From Pyricularia pennisetigena (lineage: Eukaryota; Ascomycota; Sordariomycetes; Magnaporthales; Pyriculariaceae): a DNA stretch of 64,000 nt. Below are positions 36,562 to 49,631 of the stretch, piece by piece; position 1 is the first letter of the stretch, and each line of letters opens with the position of its first letter. The stretch covers positions 3,720,953 through 3,784,952 of the forward strand of contig NC_043741.1 in assembly GCF_004337985.1 (NCBI RefSeq), in the 5' to 3' direction. The position numbers and the translations under genes were made by a program. The notes under the pieces were generated by a model. It made no database searches. It was not told where the DNA came from and saw nothing but the letters and a program-made list of their open reading frames with translations.

Positions 36562-37921
36562 TCATGATGACCCAGTGTCGACCTTTTTGGCAGGCGGCTC
36601 CTGGGCAGAAGAATCAGAGTCTCTTGCTCGTTTGCCGTTGGTGGAGGGAGCGCTCGAATGGATCATGGGCTTGACGTCGTTGCCGTTGGACGGCTTCGGG
36701 GCTTCCCTCGGAGCCTCCTTCTCGCCATCACGCTGACCTCCTCGGAAGCCTCCGCGGCTACCACCCCGCGCACCCCGACCCCGGCCGCGACCATTGTCAC
36801 GACCCCGGCCGCGGCCACCACGGCCTCCCCTGCCTCCAAAGTCTTTCTTGTCGCCACCCTCCCGCTTGTTAAAATTGCCGTTGCCTCCCCTAGAGTTACC
36901 TCGTCCACCGCGAGCTCCGCCGACCTTGCCCTCATAGAACTTGGCCTGCCTCTCGGATGGCTTGATGACGCCGGCTCGGATCTGCTCATTCTTCTCTTCA
37001 CAGTAGGCGATCTTGGACATGATCTTCAGGTCATGATCTTGCCATTTGGGCTTGGGGTCAAGCTCCAAAAACTTTTTAGCCTCTTCAGGGTTGGCGAACT
37101 CGACAAAGACTGAGCCTTTGAAGAGTTTCTTGTCGGTACGTCGCAGACGAACCGATGAGATATCGAAACCGAACCCAGCAAAGAACTTTTCGAGCTTGAT
37201 CTGTGTGTCAGGTTCCTCGTCGCCGAACCCCTTCACATAGACGCTCGATACCATTGACTTGTTGCCACGAGCCGGGTCGTAAGCATTCTTACGAACGATC
37301 GTCTCCTCGCCTGCTTCACCGGCGACATCGAGCACCTTGCTCTCGCGGAGAGCTGCTACGACAGCTTCATAGGGCTTGAACCGCCGCATGCGCCCAAAGC
37401 TGTGGATGACACTGAGCTTGATAGGCTTATTCTCGGTACCACCGACCTGCGTCCAAAGGAACTTGTCTTGCGAGAGATTGCTATCGCTGAAGTAGAACTC
37501 AACCTAAACCGAGTCGCACGTTAGCATAACGATTCTTTGTAAGTTTTGTTTTGTGTAGATGAAAACACCGTACCTGCTTGCGGATTTCATCAGGGTCGTT
37601 TGACTCGGGCAGGACCGACGGGTCAAATTTGGTGTTTTTGGAACCATCCTGAGAATGCTTGGCAGTTGTCTTCAGGATATTACCAGAGCTCTCTGTTTTC
37701 GCGCTCTCGGTATTCTCGACGGCGTCTGCTGTCTCGGCCTCGGGGTTCTCTTTGATATCCTCTGACGGGGCTTGTTCGGACAGCTCCGCAGTCTCACCGT
37801 CACCGCTAGGCGCAGGAGGTGCATCTTCCACCTTGGTATCCTCCTGAGGCTTCTCAACTTCAGGAGCGACAGTGGGCTCTGCCGCCACCGCGGAGTCAAC
37901 CTTTGTTTCCTGCTCGCTCAT
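36562..37921 (-). CDS. La ribonucleoprotein (Lupus La / Lhp1 homologue)
   Basis: Binds 3' UUU-OH ends of nascent RNA polymerase III transcripts such as pre-tRNAs and protects them in the nucleus. 429 residues from exons 37921-37574 and 37503-36562 (phase 0; intron branch TGCTAACG). The La motif begins near residue 105 and is completed by VEFYFSDSNLSQDKFLWTQV at the start of exon 2; an RRM starts near residue 201 (SVYVKGF ... GSVFVEF). The C-terminus is RGG-rich with KREGGDKKDF and ends GKRARD...PPAKKV, a likely nuclear signal. The N-terminal 100 residues are acidic (Glu/Ala/Pro). Start chosen at MSEQETK, in GCTACCATGA context; the frame is open further upstream. Divergent from the uS4m gene. 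Confidence 0.93.
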
Positions 37922-38766
37922 GGTAGCTAGAGCAACCTGGTCTTCTATTTGGGCAGAGATGTCAGCGCGCATAATTCTCGAGGCAAGCCCGGCGCATCGA
38001 TAAACACAAAGAAGCAAGGCGCATGATCGAAGTCGGCTTACCGGATGACAACAAGTTGTGAGTAATCGGTGGAAAAAGCTCAATTGCGCCTGAGCCAAAG
38101 ACTAGCAGGGGCTTTTTGAGGTGGCGGGGTACAAGCTCTTTGATGTCGCAAACCAAGAATGGCAGAAATGTTGAGGGCTAAATAACTGAAAAAGACTTAG
38201 TACCTGATATAGGTATAGACAAGATCTAGCTTCCCAGGTGTAAGGCGAAACGCTATTGGGAGAAGTACTGAAGCAATTGCAATTGTAAAAACAATTGATG
38301 AGGAATCCAAGGTTGCGACGGCCTCAGATCTATACTAAAGCGCGCGCGAATTGAATCGACCCTACTACAATAGGAGAAAAAAAAAAAAAAAAAAATCCTG
38401 CAGCCAATGGATAAGGATGAGGACCCCGCCCGATAATGCCAGCGCCAACCTCCTACCCCACCTGAGCTGCGCGCTAGTTACCCTTTTGGTGTAGCGTCCA
38501 GTGCGCATTGGTTTTCATCAAGGGGATGCGATCCCTGTTCGCCAAGCGTGGTACGAAAGCTTTGACGGAGCTTTAGGCGCGACTTGAAAGCGCGAGAGCA
38601 CGTGAGTTTCAAGCATCGGGTCAAATTTTTGGCGGACGGATTCGACCCAAGGACGGCCATTGAAGCTACGGTGCAAATGCAGCTCAAAATCTAGAGATTA
38701 ACACTACATCCCCGGTAAACAGATCAATTGGGTTTATTCCGGACTCAGTCCGGCCCAACCTTCAAG
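37922..38766. promoter_or_regulatory. Shared intergenic region of La and uS4m genes
   Basis: About 845 bp between divergent start codons. Contains an A tract of about 18 (38379-38396) and a GCGCGCGC-containing stretch at 38340-38349. No coding signal. Confidence 0.45.
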
Positions 38767-40420
38767 ATGAAGCTCCGACGATCATTACGGATGCACAACC
38801 TGAAGCGACAGGTGAGTTCGCGCAACTGCTTCGACCGAGACAACAGCCCTGCCTGGCCCAAACTTGCCATGCAGTGACCCCCTTTTCGCACCTTTCGAAC
38901 ATGAACACATGGCGCTTCGCAACAAACGGTCACACCTTACTGACAAATATCATTGATTGTTTGCCATCCAGCGCGTTCGCATGTCATGGAACAAATACAA
39001 CCTCTACAACCTGACCAAGTTGAGGATCGAGGAGTCCAGGCTGGGCGACCGCACATTCTTCCAGCAGAAATGGGCCGCAAAGGCCATGACGAGAGCATAC
39101 CACGGCGAGCACATCAAGGAGGGACAGTGGGAGCGCATGTTCAGCCGCAAGATCGAGTCGGTCGTCAATATGAACCCGCGGTACATGGCTGAGAATGACG
39201 GTTCTGAGCAAGCCACGGGGCGTGGATCGGGCAAAAAGTACGACCCGGATTGGCGTGCGAAGCAGGACGCCGCTGGTGAACGGGGCCCGAATCCTTACGT
39301 GACCAACATAAGGACCAACCGTCCAACTCCCTACATGCAAATGACTTATGCGCCTATGGAAAGGCGCTTAGACATTGCCATATTCAGAGCCTTGTTTGCG
39401 AGCAGCGCAAGGCAGGCAAGGCAATTCTGTGTTCACGGCTTCGTCAAGGTGAACGGGCAGCCGGTATGAGATCCTCCATCCAAAAGACATAAACTTGCCT
39501 GTCAAGTTTGAAGGCATGAAGACATTACTGACATATAGCGGTTACTACTATTCAAGATGAGGTACCCTGGCTACCTACTAAATCCGGGCGACATGTTTCA
39601 GGTTGACCCTGACCGCGTAATGATGGCAACGGGAGCAAAGAAGGGCAATGTCCAGTTCTATCTCGAACGACAGAAGAACGGTGCCAAGCGCGCAGGTTCC
39701 ACCAAAGCAGGCAATACCGAGGAGGGGGCCGAGGTTGCAGAGGAGGTTGCAGAGGAGGATGCGGAGGCAGCGGCGGAGGAGACGTCAGACGCCGCTGCCG
39801 CCGTAGAGTCAACTGAACCAGAACCAGTGGACGAGGCCGCGGTCATGAAGAAGAATAAGGAGGACTTGAAGAAGCTTCTTGTAAGCGCCAAGGAGATCCT
39901 CAGAACCAACTCGGGCAAAGACGTCGAGGCCAAGCGTAAGCAGAAGATTCGGGCCTTCACCAAGGAGGCCAAAGAAGTCCTGGCCCGTACCGGACGCAAG
40001 AATGCTTCTGCCGAAGGTTCTACCATGCAGGTCGAGGAGCTTTCGAACCTGTTGTCGTCCCTTGCAGTCTCGCCTGCCGAAGCAAAGGAGGCAGATGCCA
40101 AGGCAGCCTCCAGTTCCCCATCAGACCCCAATTCCTATGAGGGACTTACCGACTCAGAAAAGCGTCGCTTCCACGAGATCATGCACGAGTATAACGAGAA
40201 CCCGGTCGACTTTTCCAAGCCTTATTGGACTCCTTGGAAGCCGCGCAAGTGGCTTGCCCCCTTCGTTTTCATCCCGCAGTATCTCGAGGTCAACCAGAAC
40301 GTCTGCTCAGCCGTCTATCTCCGCCACCCAGTGGCCAGAGCGGGCCAGTCCGAGGTTCCATCTCCCTTCCCTGAGTTTATTGGCCAGCTTGCTTTCAACT
40401 GGTACCTGCGTAGGAGATGA
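38767..40420 (+). CDS. NAM9: Mitochondrial small-subunit ribosomal protein uS4m (Nam9)
   Basis: Protein of the mitochondrial 37S ribosomal subunit. Exons 38767-38811, 38972-39463 and 39557-40420 give 466 residues. The start [15 protein letters not shown] reads on to [14 protein letters not shown]. The S4 RNA-binding fold spans [20 protein letters not shown], then [12 protein letters not shown] joined to [20 protein letters not shown]. An alternative acceptor ending at 39538 is also in frame and would add six residues (RLLLFK). A ~170-residue acidic/Ala-rich insertion separates the S4 part from the conserved C-terminal block ([20 protein letters not shown] ... AFNWYLRR), as is typical of filamentous-fungal Nam9. 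Confidence 0.93.
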
Positions 40421-41777
40421 GTGGCCCGCCGGAGTGTGGACGACATGAGGAGTTTGGATGTCTGGCAGTGTTTCTTCGCTGACCTGCCTTGGCCTCCGAA
40501 GGTCACATGTGTCTTCCTTTGCATCAAGCGATTGGTCACATTGGGGCTGTGTATTATGTATATATAATTGTATCTCATGATAAGATAGCAGGTTGTCTGT
40601 CAACTTGGGGCTATCTCACAATTACTTGTATCTTTTAACACGAAAAAAAAAGCATAGACCAGAATTGCGGAAAGCAGCTGCGCTTAGAAAAGAAACCTGG
40701 GAATCTTTGAACTGTGTATCAACAAGAACATCATTCTGTACACCCATGGACGGCGTCACATGGTTTGGACTATCACCTAGTTCAAAATCCTTCCAGTAGG
40801 CCTGTCGACATCGCTGTATGCATATGCACTATACCTCGCCTGATGGGACTGCCGTGTAGGATCCAACATAGGAAAAGCTCGACAGCTCTGAATCATGTGG
40901 AATCCAAGTTCTTCGACTCGAAAAGCTCTCCGCACGCGGCGCACAGGCTAAAACATGCTAAACAAACTATTCAGCCTTGTACTGGGGGACAGCATTTTTG
41001 TCAACGAGCATCAGAAAGCCAGCTAGCAACCATCACGACATTATAGCTTAGCGAGACCACACTGCCGCAGGACGCCAGAACACGTAACCAGGACCTATGG
41101 CTTCGGCACGCCTTGTTGACCAAAGAAGCCCTCTTAGGCATTGACGATAATCTATAACTGTACCCGTCGGTTTCTGGGCTGAGAACATGGACAATGAGAT
41201 GAAACGTTAATTAAAAACACACAGCTCCTGTCATGCCAGTTACCTCAGTTGGAGGCAAATCAAATACTAGGCAAACACTAAAACTCAAAATGCAGCATTG
41301 ATGCATGCAGGACGTGCGCGCCGGTACGAAGGAAAAGAGAAAGGAGAATCTGTCAAAACATCGAACCCAACAATATATCGACCATAAGTGTTCAAGACCG
41401 ACCAACCGAACGAGCATCAAACCATCAGCATCCGCCCCCAAAACGGCCTCTTGGGAAGCCCCTCATGATTTGACAGTCTTATCTTCTTTTTTTTTTTTTG
41501 TGTGGTGCTGTGAAGCTGGGGTGCTTTTCCGTCACTTCCATTCCCCATCCCGCGCTAAGAGAAACGCCCAAGTCTTTCCGTTCTTATGGAGGGTATTTTG
41601 ATTGACAAATAAACAAGTGTGATTAAAAGTGGGAGAACCGAAGAGAAGAAAAAAAAGTGTGAACAAAACAAGGAAAGAAGCGTCGGGCTTGTGAGTGGTA
41701 TTGTGGAGACATCATGAGTACAGAGGAGACGAGGGCAAAGTTCGTGGCAGAGGAAGCAGGGGATCTTTCCGCCAATT
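40421..41777. other. Intergenic, convergent genes
   Basis: 3' flanks of uS4m and the septin. No coding signal of its own; short A and T tracts only. Confidence 0.5.
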
Positions 41778-43352
41778 TTAACGGAGTGAGAAACCCTTTC
41801 TCTTGGGCTCCTTCTCCAGCGGCCGGCCGCTTTCGACACGTGCCTTTTTCTCCTCCAACTCTGCACGCTGACGATCCAGCTGCTCCTTCATTTCCCGGTG
41901 GCGGGTGTAAAGCTCCTCTTCGCTTTGCTTCAGTTTCGACTCCTTCTCCGCCACCTTTTGCTGGAAGACGAGCTTCATCTCGGCCTCCATCTTGGCGAGC
42001 TTCTGCTCGTGGAGGGTCCTCTCCTCCTCCTGCTTGACAGCCGGGTTGACCTCCTTGAACACGCTAGGATCTTGCGAGACACCCATCTGAAGGAGCTTGT
42101 CTGTGCGGTAGTTCTCGTAGAGGATGTTGTTTGTGTGCTCCTTGAGTTCCTCCATGTGCGTCCGGATGAGCATCTGGCGCAGCTTGACAAAGTCACAGTG
42201 CTCTTCGTTGTCCACCTCGATGACACCCCATGGGTAACGACGACCACGGACCTTCCTCCCGTCGGCGTTGGTGATCTCATTAGTGGCACCGACGACAGCG
42301 AAAGGAACTTTTGACATGATCTCGTTGTTCTCGGCAATGGTCTCCTCATCGTCAAGTTCGTAACGAGGGCCCTCGAAGATTTGAACCTTGTGGTGCTTGA
42401 TATCGGCCAAGATCTACAAGCCAGTTAGCGATGAATATGTGCAATCATTTTGTCAATGAAAAGGTAGCTTACCCTCTGCTTGAAAGCAAATATCTCCTCG
42501 TCGGTCAAAGTGTCCGACTTTGCAATGACAGGAATCAGGTTGACCTTTGTGTGGAGGCGCTTCATAACCTCGATATCCAAAGGCTTAAGCGAGTGGCCTG
42601 TGGGTTGGATGAAGAAGACGCAAGCATGGATACGGTTGTCCACGATGTTGACACGGTTGACCTTGTTCTCGGCATCCAGGTACGCATCGAAACGCTGCTC
42701 AATGTTGTCGGTGATAGGTCGCCACGACTCGTCGTTGTTCACAAAGTCACCGAAACCGGGGGTATCAACAACAGTCAGGCGTAGACGAACTCCGGCCTCC
42801 TCGATATCGGCGCTGATTGACTGAATCGTGACAGTCTTGGGGATAATGTCGAGGCTGGGGCCCTTTTGCTCCTTGGGTGGGTACAGGGAAGTGTTGAAAA
42901 GAGTGTTGACCAGTGTCGACTTTCCGAGACCAGATTCACCTGCCAATAGTTAGCCAGCTCGTCCCAAAGACGTGAGGATCAATACATCGCGTAACTCACC
43001 AACGACCATAACGTTGAAGTTAAAGCCCTTGCGAACACTCTTGCGGTGCCATTGGTTCGGCAGGTTCGCGAAGCCCACGTAACCGGTAAGCTTTCGTCGG
43101 ACAATGTTCCTTGCGTCATTCCCCAAAGTTGCTGTATTCAATGTCAGCTGGATGACCCGATGACCAAGATTTGGTTATTATTTCGCACTTACGGCTGGTG
43201 GCTTGGGGAGCCGAGGGAGGTGGCGAGCCAGCTGAACCGTTCGAAGCTAGATCTGTTGTCCTAGTCAGTAAATATCGACCGTGTGGCATTTGTAAACTCC
43301 CGGTACACGAGTGCAAGGCAAGAGACTCCTGACTGATATCTGGATTTGGCAT
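41778..43352 (-). CDS. Septin, AspB/Cdc3 group
   Basis: GTP-binding septin that polymerises with other septins into rings and filaments at septa, branches and infection structures. Exons 43352-43193, 43131-43000, 42939-42473 and 42413-41778 give 464 residues. The GTPase motifs are P-loop GESGLGKST (split by the second intron after the Gly), DTPGFGD and AKSD. The start of the septin core, [20 protein letters not shown], is typical of the AspB/Cdc3 group. The C-terminus is a charged coiled coil ([18 protein letters not shown]) ending in basic residues. The 5' end is uncertain. Met at 43352 is used here, Met at 43289 is also possible, the frame stays open to Met at 43628, and a good 3' splice site (CTGACTAGGACAACAG) at 43256-43241 may instead join an upstream exon not found. 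Confidence 0.88.
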
Positions 43353-46300
43353 GGTTGGGTAAAGCTCGTTGTAGTCCAGTCTTCCCAAGGGTCCTAGGCT
43401 TGGTGGGGGATCCAGATCACACATGCTCCGATATAGCGGACGGCCACAAGTATCAATACCCCTGGGAGGGCTGCCAGATCGACGGGTTGGCGTCGGCGGA
43501 GATGCAATAGGATGATTTTCTTTGGATGTCTGAGGGCGGCACGGGTCCTCGACAGAAAGGCCAAAGTCCTTCGCTAACTGAACACTTCTGGTGCGCGCCT
43601 TTGAGTGATGGCCAAGATCAAAATGCATCGCAGCAGCGAAGTTTTGAACCGGCGAAACCTTACTGAACCAAGCGAGGGCGACGGCTAGGATTGCTACTGC
43701 GACTGCACGACAAAGTGGTTCAAGAAGCAAGTCTCAAAAACCAAGATGACCTCCGCACTGCCGTGACTGCAGGAAACGACGTGTAGAAATATGATATTGG
43801 GTTGTTCTCCATATGCCAGAGGAGTGCCGAGTGCGTCCGAACAAAGTCTCCAGGGCCAGTCGGAAACACCTCGTGTCGCGGCATCGAGCATGAACGAGGG
43901 CTTTGTCGATACACACTCGAGTCGATCATTGTGGCAAGGAAGGAGCACCACGTTGTCTCTTGCCATTGCCTTGTGTTCTTCTCGTTTGGCACGCGGGAGA
44001 TCGAATCAGAGATATGTGCTTACCCATCGCGAATTAAGGATGTTGAAATAAATGGCCAGGTGGGTTTATCTCCGAGAAGGAGCGGCTCTATGAATTGGAA
44101 GACAGTGTTAGCAGATAGACGTCCGCAGGAAGTTAAGGGCTTGCACAACTGGCGTCGCCAACAGTCTGGATGCTGATGGGCGAAGGATATTGCAAATCGC
44201 ACCAGGAGCACAACCCAGATCAAGACGCCTCCGATACTTTGTTGTTGCAGAAAACGACTTCTCGTCTCGCAGGCGATCAAAGCAGAGACCCCTGCGGATA
44301 GCTGCAAAAATCGTCCGACGCTGACCGAGGTGGCTTGCTGGTCTGATCTGATGGTGAAGCCTGCTGATGTGCAAGCGATTAGGGGGCGACGAAAAGGAAA
44401 TTTGCACTCACAAACAAAGGACAGCAGAACGAAGATAAGTTGTAGCCTGTCCCGCGGTCGCCTGTCGATGCTTTCGCGGTAGCGGTTGTGTTTGATGTCG
44501 CAATGGGAATCAACAAGTGGTCATTAGATAGCCTGGAAGAGAAGAGGAAAAAATGAAGGAGCGGTCGAGACGTTGGATGGCTCGATCAGAGACAGTGGAC
44601 GTCGTTTGAAGGAAGGGCGAAGTTGAGGATTGGCATAAGTGGTAATTAATTCCCTTGGGAAATTTGGGTGCGACTGGGCTAGAAACATTGGGATAGGAGA
44701 GAGAGCCCGGCACGTAAAAGGGGGCTTGTGCACCCGTGGAGTGCAGGCCACTGGCTGAGGCGAGCTGGCTGGGATGGTCCCTTCCTGGCAAGGGGATACC
44801 TATTCCAGACAATGACAGCCAATTAGAAGACGCAAAATGCCGGACGGCACCTCTAATAGTGGGGCCGATGCACCCTTGACAGTAATTACTTCGCGCGTTC
44901 TTTTTGGACGTGCGTGCAAATCTTCTTCAGGATTTGGTTGGTACGAAGCACCCTGGAAAAGAAATTTTGGTAGGGGTAGAAAAAAAGAAAACAAGAGAAG
45001 AAAAAAAAAAAAAAAAAAAACACCCATACGCATACACATACATGCACTCACTCACATACAAAGACGTCCCATCAACCCTCGGGCCGTTCCTATTATAGCA
45101 GGCATTGCGCCTAGACACTCAAGATAACAAACACAAGACTGGACTGGCAGAACACAGACTCTTTAAGAACGGTATCTATGGCACGTGTGCAGTGTCTTCC
45201 CACCAAAGGTGCCCATCTGAAACGTTCCGCTGCACATCAGCCCTCGATAAACCGCATAATAAAACTGCAAACAATTCTTTAGCGGCCAGCCACCAACAGG
45301 CATTGAGACTAAGCACAACGAGACATGCCAGTACTTTGTAGAGGAATACGAAAGTAGTAAGAAAAAAAAATACCGTTAGAGCAGGAAAGTTTAAGGCCAG
45401 GCTATTTGCAGCATTGTCACTCCGTACTTCGTAATACATGCACACATTTGGGGGCGCATTTGCGGAGGTGGGTTTCAGGAACCACAGTCTTTTGCTTTAA
45501 AACGATAGCGACCACAACGGCTCCAAGTCGTTGCAAGCAGTCCAAGCTAAGACAGCATATCAGCAATAATAGCATGTAGCCGGGCAACCATGAACAGTCA
45601 CGTTTAAGGATGGCTCGACAATTCAGACTACCCTGGCTTGGGGGGAGAGAAATTGCAGATAATCGGATGAAACGATATGTTTAATGGGGCCATTTGCACC
45701 TGCACCTTGACCTGCACCCCTAAATCAAAATAACCCACTGTACCAGTAGTTGGGACACCTGCCATACTGTAGTCCCCTGATTACTTGGCATGGAGGTTCT
45801 AGTTCTACTGTAGTCCAGCGGAGCTCGAGCCGGCTTTCTGCGCTAGCTACAACCAGTCTAATATCGGTTTTATCCGGCAAGCTTTTCGCTGCAGTGGAGG
45901 TTATTTGGCACTGGCTCCCTCCTTCCTGTCTTGAACCGGCGGGCTGGATTGTCTTTGACATCGGGCAGAAAAGAAGAAACGGACTTACTTGACATGACGG
46001 CACAAGGAATGAACGTGCGAGCCGTCGTCCATCTGAGTACTTGCTTCCATTGGTGACTTGCCAAACACCCATCCATCCCGCTCGACTGGGGACGTTCCGC
46101 CCCACTTGCCTGCACCCGACTGGACGATTTCATCATTGATTTTCTTAGTTGCATTGCGCCCAATTATCGGAGGAGAGTTCAGAAGAAATTCAATCCGTGC
46201 TCAGGCAATCGTCGTGATGATGTCAGTCGCCTGGTGGGTTTGTTTGTTGTTTCATTATGTACCTGTAAACTTGCCTCTTTGACAGGAACAACTTGTCGTA

Positions 46301-46562
46301 GTCGCCTCAAAATCTTGTTCCAAAGCATAGCAATATCTGCTGTGTCTCCCTTCCTACAGATTTATTTTAAAACAGAACAACCTCCCTTGTTCTTGAGATG
46401 TCAATTCCTCCCAGCCGTTGCATCATTGGCTCAAATCTACCTGCTATAGACTAGTCCACGCCAAGCTGCCTATTCAAGAGCTGGTTCGAGGCATGATCGA
46501 CACATACCATTGATTCCTGGTGCATTGCTGCAACGCTTGCGCGACTGAATCAAAGATACCAA
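43353..46562. other. 3.2 kb without a supported gene
   Basis: Upstream region of the septin and promoter of the phospholipase gene. The septin frame remains open to 43730 and might be coding. Otherwise only short open frames. An A tract of about 20 lies at 45001-45020, followed by CATACA-rich sequence. Confidence 0.45.
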
Positions 46563-49139
46563 ATGTCGGTTCTTCTGCGGGCTGCTGCCCGCTCTAGAAC
46601 CCTTGCAGCAGCCTTTCCGACGGAATGCACTTCTCTGGGGCGGGGACAGCGCCTCATTTCTAGGTCTTGGAACGGATATGGCGGCTATGCAATCGGTCAC
46701 AGGGCCATTGTCACTAGAAGCCCGGCAGAGAAAAGGCGGATTCGATTCCGCAGGTCCTGGTCATCGATTGCCGTTGGGACTGGTATACTTACATACTCAC
46801 TCTATCCCTGGGAAGCCCGTGGTCAAGCCCGTCAACTGGCAACAGATCAAAAAAGAAAGAGAATATACTCCGCCGATAAGGATGGCTCTTACGGAGAGAC
46901 GACTGGGGCGAGTCAAACGGGGTCGGGTGCCTGGTTCAACTTTGCCGGAAGCTTCGAGGGCCTTTCCACGGGACTATCAAAAGTAGCGGATGTGGACTGG
47001 GGTACCGACAAAGTCTTGGATTATATCATACCGGACTACTTCAGACTGATCCCCGGCTATCTGCGTAAACTTCAACGCGAACTTTCCATGTCGCCAGGCT
47101 CGCTCGCAAATGAAATATGGGAGGAAGCGCATGACCCTTTAGCACATCCCGAGATTCGTTATGCCGCCAAGGTGCGAGTCTCGACGGACCTGTGCGAGGA
47201 GGAACAGGTATTTCGCGAGCACAGGAGGATGGTGACGCGGGTAGCCCTCGCGAGGTACCTGGGCCTAAAAGAAGAGGATATAAACCCGGCAGATGTCCCC
47301 GTCATCGGCATGTGCGGTAGCGGCGGAGGACTGAGGGCCTTGGTAGCAGGCGCCGGATCCATGAGCGCTGCTGCCGATGATGGCCTCTTTGACTGCGTCA
47401 CCTATACCGCCGGCGTCAGTGGTTCCTGCTGGCTCCAGAGCCTCTACTACTCCTCATTGACAAACTGCAACCTCGAGAGGTTGATTAACCATCTCAAAGC
47501 CCGCCTGGGAGTGCATATTGCGTTCCCTCCGGCCGCCTTTCAAGCTCTCATTTCGGCCCCCACCAACAAATGTCTTCTCAGCGGTCTGGTGGAGAAGTTG
47601 AAAGGGGACCCAAATGCAGACTTTGGCTTGGTGGACGTATACGGGATTCTGTTAGCAGCCAGGCTCCTGGTTCCTAAAGGCGAACTCGGCATCGATGATC
47701 GCAACTACAAACTTTCCAACCAGCGCCAGTACATACAGTCCGGAGCCAATCCCATGCCTATATACACAGCAGTGCGCCATGAAATTCCGGGTGTCGACGA
47801 TGGGTCTCCCAGCGAGATACCCACAGCGACCGAGGAGGCCAAGGAGCAAGCAAAGCGGGAGGCATGGTTCCAGGTAAGTTCACGGTTTATCAATCAGAAA
47901 CAGCAGAATTTGGAAACCTGACAAATGTGACGCTTACTACAGTGGTTTGAGATCAGTCCTTATGAATTCTTTTGCGAAGAGTTTGAAGCTGGCATCCCAA
48001 CTTGGGCCATGGGCAGAAGATTCCATGATGGCAAGGACGTTGCGTTGCCTGGAGGCTCTCATCTTCCCGAGATCCGCATGCCCTTACTGCTCGGGATGTT
48101 TGGCAGTGCGTTCTGCGCCACACTAAGCCACTACTATCGAGAGATACGGCCACTCGTACAGAACTTGTCAGGGTGGATTGGTTTCGACGAGCTGATTACG
48201 GGCCGTAACGAGGACCTCAGCAAGGTGCACCCGATCGACCCTGCAGCTCTGCCGAATCCCGTGTACCAGATGAAGGGCAAGCTGCCAAAGACGACGCCAC
48301 CAAGTGTAATCAACAGCGAATATATCAAACTCATGGACGCCGGCATGTCCAACAACTTACCAATCTACCCGCTCCTTCGCCCCGGGCGGGATGTCGAGAT
48401 TGTCATTGCATTCGACGCGTCTGCTGACATCAAGACGGACAACTGGCTCTCGGTTGCGGACGGATACGCTCGTCAGAGGGGCATCAAGGGCTGGCCTGTA
48501 GGCATCGGCTGGCCCAAGGAGACAGACCCGACAGAGGACACTGTGAAACAGCTAGAAAAAGCCAGAGCCGACTCGGAAGCCGAGGCTGACCAAAAGCTTC
48601 AGCTAGCACAACATGATCAAAGTCAGTCAAAAGTTGAGCAATCAGGCGGGAATAAAGACACGGCAAACGGTAAAGATGGCCAGGTTAAAAACAAGTACGA
48701 GCGAGCTGCCGAGAGCCTGGGATACTGTACCGTCTGGGTCGGCACGACTGAGGAACGCGAGACGGAACCACCTCCACCCCTCAAGACGGCCGAAGACACA
48801 GAAAAGTGGAGGCTGATGGAGCCCGGGGCGGGCATAGCAGTTGTGTACCTCCCGTTTGTGGCCAACGATAAGGTCAAGGGCGTAGACCCAGCCACCAGCG
48901 ATTACATGAGCACCTGGAACTTTGTCTACACCCCCGAGCAGGTGGACAAGGTCGTCTCCCTAGCCAAGGCAAACTACGGCGAGGGTAAAGATCAGATCAA
49001 GGCGACTGTGAGGGCCGTTTACGAGCGCAAGAAGATGATGCGTGAGAAGAGAGAGGAGCAGACCCGCAGGGAACATTACCGACGACTTGTTAGGTTGGGG
49101 ATTGCTGATAAACTAGGGGAGGGCGATCACTTTAGTTGA
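46563..49139 (+). CDS. Cytosolic phospholipase A2-like lipase
   Basis: 835 residues from exons 46563-47873 and 47943-49139 (phase 0). The cPLA2 catalytic core is visible: an oxyanion Gly/Arg stretch MCGSGGGLRALVAG, the nucleophile GVSGSCW (Ser in GxSGS, near residue 286) and the catalytic Asp in LMDAGMSNNLPIYPL. It therefore belongs to the cPLA2/fungal lysophospholipase superfamily, which releases fatty acids from phospholipids. Unlike secreted PlbA-type enzymes it has no clear signal peptide. It begins with a basic Arg/Ser/Ala leader and one hydrophobic segment (SSIAVGTGILTYSLYPW), suggesting mitochondrial or other organellar membrane location. The C-terminus is Lys/Glu-rich. Location is inference. 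Confidence 0.87.
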
Positions 49140-49631
49140 GCAAGATTTGCGTCTTGAGTCAGAAGTGATTTAGACATTTGTAATGTATATATAGAATCTA
49201 GAGATACCCGGTATTAGTCAATAGACAAAGAAAACTTTGTGCATGCTGCGGCTCTCATTGTAGTATCAACCCTCAAGGGAGGAAATCTATTGGTGAATGT
49301 TACAGGTACTGGCTTGGTCTTGCCGCGTCGTACAGGTATATGACAAAAATCCTTGATGGAATTACTGCCTTTTTCACATGATGTTTCCACTAGTATCCTC
49401 GCCCATTTCAAAGGAATTTTAGGGACCGCCAGATGTTACAAAATGTACAGATGCAGTATACAAGAACACCAGTGTGCTCGTCCGGACATTTGAGCTCCCG
49501 AACCAAGCTTAGTATACAGCTTGCAAAATCGCAAGTAGGGGGATTTTTTGTTTTGGTTTTGTTGTTCCTTCTCATCAAGACCGGTTTGGAAGTCGCGTCA
49601 AGGTCCCAGAGTCGGAAATTCAACCTCGCGC
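49140..49631. other. Intergenic, convergent genes
   Basis: Shared 3' flank; no coding signal. Confidence 0.5.
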
